Below, in pieces: positions 5,658-9,873 of a stretch of DNA of 9,873 bases. Location: positions 1 to 9,873 of the forward strand of contig CATPAO010000202.1 of assembly GCA_955652025.1 (NCBI GenBank), given 5' to 3'. Made by a program: the position numbers and the translations under genes. Position 1 is the stretch's first letter. Each line of letters opens with the position of its first letter. The notes under the pieces are model-generated. The model searched no databases, had not been told where the DNA came from, and saw only the letters and a program-made list of their open reading frames with translations. The stretch comes from Casimicrobiaceae bacterium. GTDB taxonomy: Bacteria > Pseudomonadota > Gammaproteobacteria > Burkholderiales > Casimicrobiaceae.

Positions 5658-6941
5658 CTAATCGTCGCGCGTGAGAACGCCCGCGTAAGCGCCGCTGCTG
5701 CCGACGAGATAGAGCGTATAGCTTTGACCGGTCGTCAACGCGACGGTCGGCAGACTCAAGACCGGTGTCGTCGTTCCCGCGAGATCGAAATTGATCGCGT
5801 AGGTGTCGAACACCAGTGGGACATAATCGGACGGCGCGCGAGCGGGAAGGTTCGACACTTTCTTGGCAAAGTTGACCAGCACGTCCACTGCGCCGACGTC
5901 GGTCGCGACGTTGACGAAGCGAACGCGCACGGTTCCCGTCGTGCCCGGCAAATTGTTGTCGGCGAGCGCTATTGCCGTCTGTGCGCCGGGGGTGCCGGTG
6001 ACAACGACGGACGTATCGGTTGCCGGCGCGAACGGCGGTGCCACCGTGGCGATCGGGGCGCCCGGCGCCGTGACCGATTCGACGGTCACCGTATGCGTCC
6101 CCGCCGTCAATTGAGCGTAGCTCGACGCACCCTGGTAAGGCACATTGGCGAAGATGTTGGTCCCGCCGACAAAGGCGTTGATGCCTGCGGTTCCCGGTGC
6201 TGCATGAATGAGCTTGAACTGCGCGATTCCGCTATTCACCACGCTGCCGGTGCCGGTCGAATCGAGGTTGAGCAGCGCGCCGTTCACGAGCGTGCCGCTC
6301 CCCTTGGTGTACGCGACGATCTGGTACGACACTTGATTGGCGAAGGTCTGCGCGCCCGTGTCGTAGATCACCTGCTTGCTGTTGTGAAGCGTCAGCCGCA
6401 CCTGGAGCGAGCCCGGCGCCAGTTGAACGAATGCGGACGCGGCGCTCACGAGGATGTTGCTGATGTTGGGCGACGCGGTATCGAGCGACGCGCCGGGGCT
6501 CGTCACATAGACGTCGAGGCTGGCGGTGCCGAATGCCGCGTTGATGACGCGGAGTCCGAACAAGCCGCTCGCCGGCGTGGTGCTGATCGTGTCGGACAGC
6601 AGGAGCGCCGTGGGCGCGGACGCCGTCCCGTACACGAGGTACGTATAAGTCGAGTTGTTGAGGCTGACCGTGGTGTCGATGATCGTCGACGTCCCGCCTG
6701 CGACGCTGACCTTGAATTCCTGGCTGCCGGAGTCGACGTTCTGATACGTCGTCAGGCCCTCGAAGGCCAGGCCGGTCGCAGAGGATTTGCTGCCGACGGT
6801 GACGTTGATCGCGCCACCGTCGACGAGCGCGTTCATGAAGCGAACCTGCGCTCCCCCCGAGTTACTGCTCTTGCCGCAACCGGAGATCGCGAGGACGGCA
6901 AGGCACACGAAAGCGAAGCGCAGAATTTGGCGTAGCGGCAT
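5658..6941 (-). CDS. DUF4397 repeat lipoprotein, copy 2
   Basis: A 427-residue predicted lipoprotein. The start MPLRQILRFAFVCLAVLAIS is followed by a lipobox I-S-G-C with Cys22 as the lipidated residue; Gly at +2 argues against inner-membrane retention, so an outer-membrane site is likely. GGAG lies 7 bases before this ATG; a TTG 78 bases further upstream would hide the signal peptide. The mature part holds four related modules of about 90-110 residues, each opening with an [VLF]-[RK]-x-[IMV]-[NH]-[AV] strand: VRFMNAL at 33, LRVINAA at 130, FKLIHAA at 242 and VRFVNVA at 340. This opening and the following D-V-x-V element match DUF4397 (type RVVHASPDAP). Beta-rich, low in charge, no catalytic motif seen. 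It lies 74 bases after its paralogue and is probably cotranscribed. Function unknown; a surface or envelope role is inferred. Confidence 0.88.
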   Translation of the reverse strand: MPLRQILRFAFVCLAVLAISGCGKSSNSGGAQVRFMNALVDGGAINVTVGSKSSATGLAFEGLTTYQNVDSGSQEFKVSVAGGTSTIIDTTVSLNNSTYTYLVYGTASAPTALLLSDTISTTPASGLFGLRVINAAFGTASLDVYVTSPGASLDTASPNISNILVSAASAFVQLAPGSLQVRLTLHNSKQVIYDTGAQTFANQVSYQIVAYTKGSGTLVNGALLNLDSTGTGSVVNSGIAQFKLIHAAPGTAGINAFVGGTNIFANVPYQGASSYAQLTAGTHTVTVESVTAPGAPIATVAPPFAPATDTSVVVTGTPGAQTAIALADNNLPGTTGTVRVRFVNVATDVGAVDVLVNFAKKVSNLPARAPSDYVPLVFDTYAINFDLAGTTTPVLSLPTVALTTGQSYTLYLVGSSGAYAGVLTRDD

Positions 6942-7015
6942 GGAAAGGCTCCGAAGGCGGTGATGATTTCCGTGGGATGCGTGGCAGGTGCCGGATGCGG
7001 GGAGCAGCGTTCGAC

Positions 7016-8335
7016 TCAACGGTCCGCGGTGAGCGTGCCGCCGTAGGATCCCGACGCTCCGACCAGGTAGAGCGAATAGGTACGACCCGCGGTCAGCGCG
7101 ACGGCAGGCAGATTCACGAGCGAAGTTTGCGTGCCCGTCAGTTGAAAACTGATTGCATAGGTATTTTCGGCGAGCTCTCTGTAGCTGGACGCGGTATTGA
7201 GGGGAAGTCCGACCACTTGCTTCGCGAAATTGACCAGCACGTCCGTGGCGGCGACATCGGGTGCGACGTTGACGAAGCGCACGCGTGCGTTGCCCGTCGT
7301 GCCGGGCAGATTGTCGTCGGCGAGCACCAGCGCGGTCTGCGCGCCGGGAAGGCCGGTCACCACGATCGACGTATCGGTCGACGCCGCGAAGTTCGGCGCT
7401 GCGCTCGCGATCGGCGCTCCAGGCGACGTGACCGTATCCACCGTCAGCGTGTGCGGGCCTGCGGCGACCGTCTCGTAGCTGGATGAGGCCCCGTACGGGA
7501 CGTTGATGAATTGTGCGATGCCATTCACAAACGCGTTGATCGCGGCCGTGCCGGGTGCGGCGTGAATCAGCTTGAATTGGGCGATCGCGTTGTTCACCAC
7601 GCTGCCGGTGCCGGTCGCATCGAGGGCCAGGAACGCGCCATTGACGAGCGTGCCGCTGCCCTTGGTGTAGCCGACGATCTGATAGGAGGTTCGTTCGGCG
7701 AACGTCTGCGTTCCGGCGTCGTAGATCACTTGCTTACTGTTCGGCAGCGTCATCCGTACCTGATAACTGCCCGCGTTGAACAGCAGAAACGCCGACTGGC
7801 CTCCGTAGCCGAGGTTGCTCACGTTCGGTGACATGCTGTCGAGCGACGCGCCGGGGTTCGTGACATAGACGTCGAGTCCCGAGCTCGAGAACGCGGCATT
7901 GATCGCGCGCAGGGTGAATTGCCCGCTGCCGGGCGGGTTGACAACGGTGTCCGACATCAGCACGGCCGATGGCCCGGCCGACGTTCCGTAAATGAGGTAC
8001 GTGGAGAACGCGTCGTCGGTGAATAGCGTCGTCGTATCGACGATCGTGGACACGCCGCCCCCGACGCTGATCTTGACTTCCTGGTTGCCTGACGTGATGT
8101 CCTGATACGTCGTGAGGCCCTCGAACGGCAGGCCCGTCACCGGCGACTGGTTGCCGATCGTGACGTTCAACGCGCCGCCGTCGACCAGTGCATTGAAAAA
8201 ACGGACGTGCGCCGGCTTCGAAATGACGAAACCACCGCTTTTCAGATTGCAACCCACCAGCACGATGGGCAGCAGGATCGACACCAACGCGAAGAGCGTG
8301 GCATATCGGGGTCGCGCGTAACGCAGAAGACTCAT
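7016..8335 (-). CDS. DUF4397 repeat lipoprotein, copy 1
   Basis: A 439-residue paralogue of the downstream gene, roughly two thirds identical by eye along the whole length. The signal peptide ends in lipobox L-V-G-C with Cys29 lipidated and Asn at +2, again fitting an outer-membrane lipoprotein. Four DUF4397-like modules start at VRFFNAL (44), LRAINAA (142), FKLIHAA (254) and VRFVNVA (352). Stretches shared exactly with the other copy include FEGLTTYQ, KQVIYD, YTKGSGTLVNGA and AQFKLIHAAPGTA. The ATG at 8333-8335 has no strong ribosome binding site but starts the only signal peptide in frame. It is divergent from hutH across 270 bases and has two stem-loops in its leader. Tandem duplication of an ancestral four-module gene is the simplest origin. 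The function of DUF4397 lipoproteins is not established. Confidence 0.88.
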   Translation of the reverse strand: MSLLRYARPRYATLFALVSILLPIVLVGCNLKSGGFVISKPAHVRFFNALVDGGALNVTIGNQSPVTGLPFEGLTTYQDITSGNQEVKISVGGGVSTIVDTTTLFTDDAFSTYLIYGTSAGPSAVLMSDTVVNPPGSGQFTLRAINAAFSSSGLDVYVTNPGASLDSMSPNVSNLGYGGQSAFLLFNAGSYQVRMTLPNSKQVIYDAGTQTFAERTSYQIVGYTKGSGTLVNGAFLALDATGTGSVVNNAIAQFKLIHAAPGTAAINAFVNGIAQFINVPYGASSSYETVAAGPHTLTVDTVTSPGAPIASAAPNFAASTDTSIVVTGLPGAQTALVLADDNLPGTTGNARVRFVNVAPDVAATDVLVNFAKQVVGLPLNTASSYRELAENTYAISFQLTGTQTSLVNLPAVALTAGRTYSLYLVGASGSYGGTLTADR

Positions 8336-8359
8336 GGAGATTCGGGGTTCGAGTTAGGG

Positions 8360-8399
8360 CAGGGCCGATGGTTGGTGCCCTGTCGCCTGCAATAGGCGA
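8360..8399 (-). promoter_or_regulatory. Two adjacent stem-loops in the lipoprotein leader
   Basis: On the minus strand a perfect 6-bp stem (TCGCCT 8383-8388 with AGGCGA 8394-8399, 5-base loop) is directly followed by a second perfect 6-bp stem (CAGGGC 8360-8365 with GCCCTG 8377-8382, 11-base loop), 24 bases before the ATG. The layout of back-to-back hairpins in a leader is compatible with a structured RNA controlling translation, but it matches no riboswitch class I recognise. GC-rich palindromes GGGCCGGCCC (8412-8421) and GGCGCGCGCC (8427-8436) lie just upstream. Confidence 0.4.
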
Positions 8400-8480
8400 G
8401 AATTCTGCCTCGGGCCGGCCCATTTTGGCGCGCGCCGCGGGCCAGGACATTGCAACAAAGGGTTACGTCTTGCGGGAATG

Positions 8481-8497
8481 TGCGCGAAATCCGCGCA
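8481..8497. promoter_or_regulatory. Perfect inverted repeat in the hutH / lipoprotein divergent spacer
   Basis: TGCGCG-AAATC-CGCGCA has perfect 6-bp arms and a 5-base AT-containing centre, midway between the two divergent starts (about 110 bases from hutH, 145 from the lipoprotein). Its form suits a dimeric DNA-binding regulator. It does not look like the HutC-type sites I know, so a link to histidine control is only a possibility. No convincing -35/-10 pair was found for hutH. Confidence 0.3.
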
Positions 8498-8605
8498 AAA
8501 GAGTAAACATAACATGAGAGCGTCGGTGCGTGGGCCCTGTATTTACGCCAATCGGCTAACATTCCGCCGGCGCGTCCTTGCGCCGAAGAGCTTGCGCAAT
8601 CCACG

Positions 8606-9873
8606 ATGACCACCGTCTCGCTTCGTCCCGGGCACGTGACGCTCAATGCGCTCCGCCGTTTGTGGTCGGCACCGCAAGATATCGCGATCGACGCGGCGGC
8701 GCGAACGGGAGTCGACGCGGCGGCTGCGGCGATCGTCCGCGTGCTCGACGAGCACCGCGTTGTCTACGGCGTCAACACCGGGTTCGGCTTGCTTGCGCGG
8801 ACGCGGATCGAGAGTGCGCGGCTCACCGAATTGCAGCGCGCCTTGGTGCTATCGCACGCGGCGGGAACCGGACCGCTGCTCGAGGACGCCGTCGTGCGAC
8901 TTGTCATCGCGCTCAAGGTCGCAGCACTCGCGCGTGGACATTCGGGCATTCGCTGGGAGGTGATCGAAACGCTGACCCGGATCCACAACGCCGGGGTCAT
9001 GCCGTGCATTCCGTCGCAAGGCTCGGTGGGCGCCTCGGGCGACCTGGCGCCGCTCGCGCACCTGTCCGCGGTATTGATTGGCGAGGGCACGGCACGTTTT
9101 GGCGGACGCGTGCTGAAAGGCGCCGACGCGCTCGCTGCGGCGAGCGTGCCGCCGCTCGTTCTCGGCCCGAAGGAAGGGCTTGCCCTTCTGAACGGCACGC
9201 AAGTGTCCACGGCGCTTGCGCTTGCCGCGCTGTTCGCGACCGAGCGCGCGCTCGCCGCGGCGTTCGTGTCCGGCGCGCTCGCCGTCGACGCATGTCTTGC
9301 CAGCGACACGCCGTTCGACGCGCGCATCCACGCGGTACGAGGCCATCGCGGCCAGGTCGATGCCGCAACCGTATATCGCGACCTGTTGGCCGGCAGCGCG
9401 ATTCGCGCGTCGCATCAGGATTGTCCGCGCGTGCAGGACCCGTACAGCCTGCGCTGCCAACCGCAGGTGATGGGCGCGTGCCTCGATCAGATCCGTCATG
9501 CCGCGGGGATCCTGCTGACCGAGGCGAACGCGGTCTCCGATAATCCGTTGGTTTTCACGACAGAGGGCGGCGCTGAAGTGCTTTCCGGCGGCAATTTCCA
9601 CGCCGAGCCCGTTGCCTTCGCCGCCGACAATCTCGCGCTCGCGATCGCGGAAATCGGCGCGTTGTCGGAACGCCGCATCGCGCTGATGATGGACACGCAC
9701 TTGTCGGGTCTGCCGCCGTTTCTGGTCGAGGATGGCGGCGTCAATTCCGGCTTCATGATCGCGCAAGTGACCGCGGCGGCGCTGGCGTCGGAGAACAAAG
9801 CGCTCGCGCACCCGCATTCGGTCGATTCGCTGCCGACGTCCGCCAACCAGGAAGACCACGTGAGCATGGCGAC
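8606..9873 (+). CDS. hutH: Histidine ammonia-lyase (partial, runs off right edge)
   Basis: Catalyses the first step of histidine degradation in the cytoplasm, L-histidine to trans-urocanate plus ammonia. The first 422 residues are present; full-length HutH is about 510. The Ala143-Ser144-Gly145 triad in [15 protein letters not shown] cyclises to the MIO electrophilic cofactor. Other active-site elements are in place: YGVNTGFG (54-61, catalytic Tyr54), NGTQ (Asn196), [15 protein letters not shown] (277-291, with Tyr280 and Arg283), SGGNFHAEP (327-335) and TSANQEDH (411-418, Glu416). These positions agree within one or two residues with the well-studied Pseudomonas enzyme, so the ATG at 8606 is the right start even though its ribosome binding site is weak. 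It is transcribed away from the lipoprotein pair; further hut genes would be expected beyond the window. Codons are strongly G/C-ending, as in the lipoprotein genes. Confidence 0.97.
   Translation, partial: MTTVSLRPGHVTLNALRRLWSAPQDIAIDAAARTGVDAAAAAIVRVLDEHRVVYGVNTGFGLLARTRIESARLTELQRALVLSHAAGTGPLLEDAVVRLVIALKVAALARGHSGIRWEVIETLTRIHNAGVMPCIPSQGSVGASGDLAPLAHLSAVLIGEGTARFGGRVLKGADALAAASVPPLVLGPKEGLALLNGTQVSTALALAALFATERALAAAFVSGALAVDACLASDTPFDARIHAVRGHRGQVDAATVYRDLLAGSAIRASHQDCPRVQDPYSLRCQPQVMGACLDQIRHAAGILLTEANAVSDNPLVFTTEGGAEVLSGGNFHAEPVAFAADNLALAIAEIGALSERRIALMMDTHLSGLPPFLVEDGGVNSGFMIAQVTAAALASENKALAHPHSVDSLPTSANQEDHVSMA

Noticed and set aside
5388..6935. Long plus-strand open frame (515 codons) opposite the second lipoprotein gene
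   Set aside because: Arg/Asp/Gly-rich translation without any domain; it is the antisense of a strongly G/C-biased gene with a clear lipobox and repeats on the other strand.
6942..7019. TTG-initiated extension of the second lipoprotein gene
   Set aside because: It would bury the lipobox signal peptide and overlap the upstream stop codon; GGAG precedes the ATG at 6941.
8578..9543. Plus-strand frame of 321 codons overlapping hutH
   Set aside because: Arg/Ala-rich translation in a shifted frame; the hutH frame carries the full set of MIO and active-site motifs over the same bases.
8849..9859. Minus-strand open frame of 336 codons opposite hutH
   Set aside because: Arg-rich translation with no motif, produced by GC-rich codon structure of hutH on the opposite strand.

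Overview
The window looks like chromosomal DNA of a GC-rich proteobacterium, most likely a betaproteobacterium of the order Burkholderiales. This is inferred from the histidine ammonia-lyase, the MutS-type N-terminus, the style of the DUF4397 lipoproteins, and a CCCCCTTGGGGG/GCGTGGGGG intergenic hairpin of a kind I associate with that order. Species cannot be named from the sequence alone.

Left part (1-4200, all minus strand): a branched-chain amino acid type (HAAT family) ABC transporter operon in the order livK - livH - livMG - livF. The permease LivM and the ATPase LivG are one 600-aa polypeptide, and livF runs off the left edge. The operon has a plausible sigma70-type promoter and a strong ribosome binding site before livK. 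livH/livMG and livMG/livF overlap (4 and 14 bases), so they are probably translationally coupled. LivK binds the substrate in the periplasm, LivH and the LivM half form the channel, and the LivG half and LivF hydrolyse ATP.

Middle part (4200-5366): about 490 bases without a recognisable gene, apart from a 47-codon frame with a good secretion signal, then a secreted or membrane-anchored single-domain cupin (138 aa, minus strand). At 5367-5444 lies what I read as the first 25 codons of mutS (minus strand), ending in HTPMMQQ followed by a stop where family members continue with Tyr-Leu. The MutS likeness ends abruptly near 5369, so this is probably a rearrangement breakpoint, island edge or assembly junction.

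Right part (5445-9873): a hairpin-rich spacer, then two tandem paralogous lipoprotein genes (minus strand), each with four DUF4397-like repeats, and finally a divergent hutH (plus strand) that starts histidine degradation and runs off the right edge. The 270-base divergent spacer carries two adjacent stem-loops in the lipoprotein leader and a perfect inverted repeat. No phage, transposase, CRISPR array, tRNA or rRNA was recognised. The most noteworthy observation is the truncated mutS start with its sharp junction.
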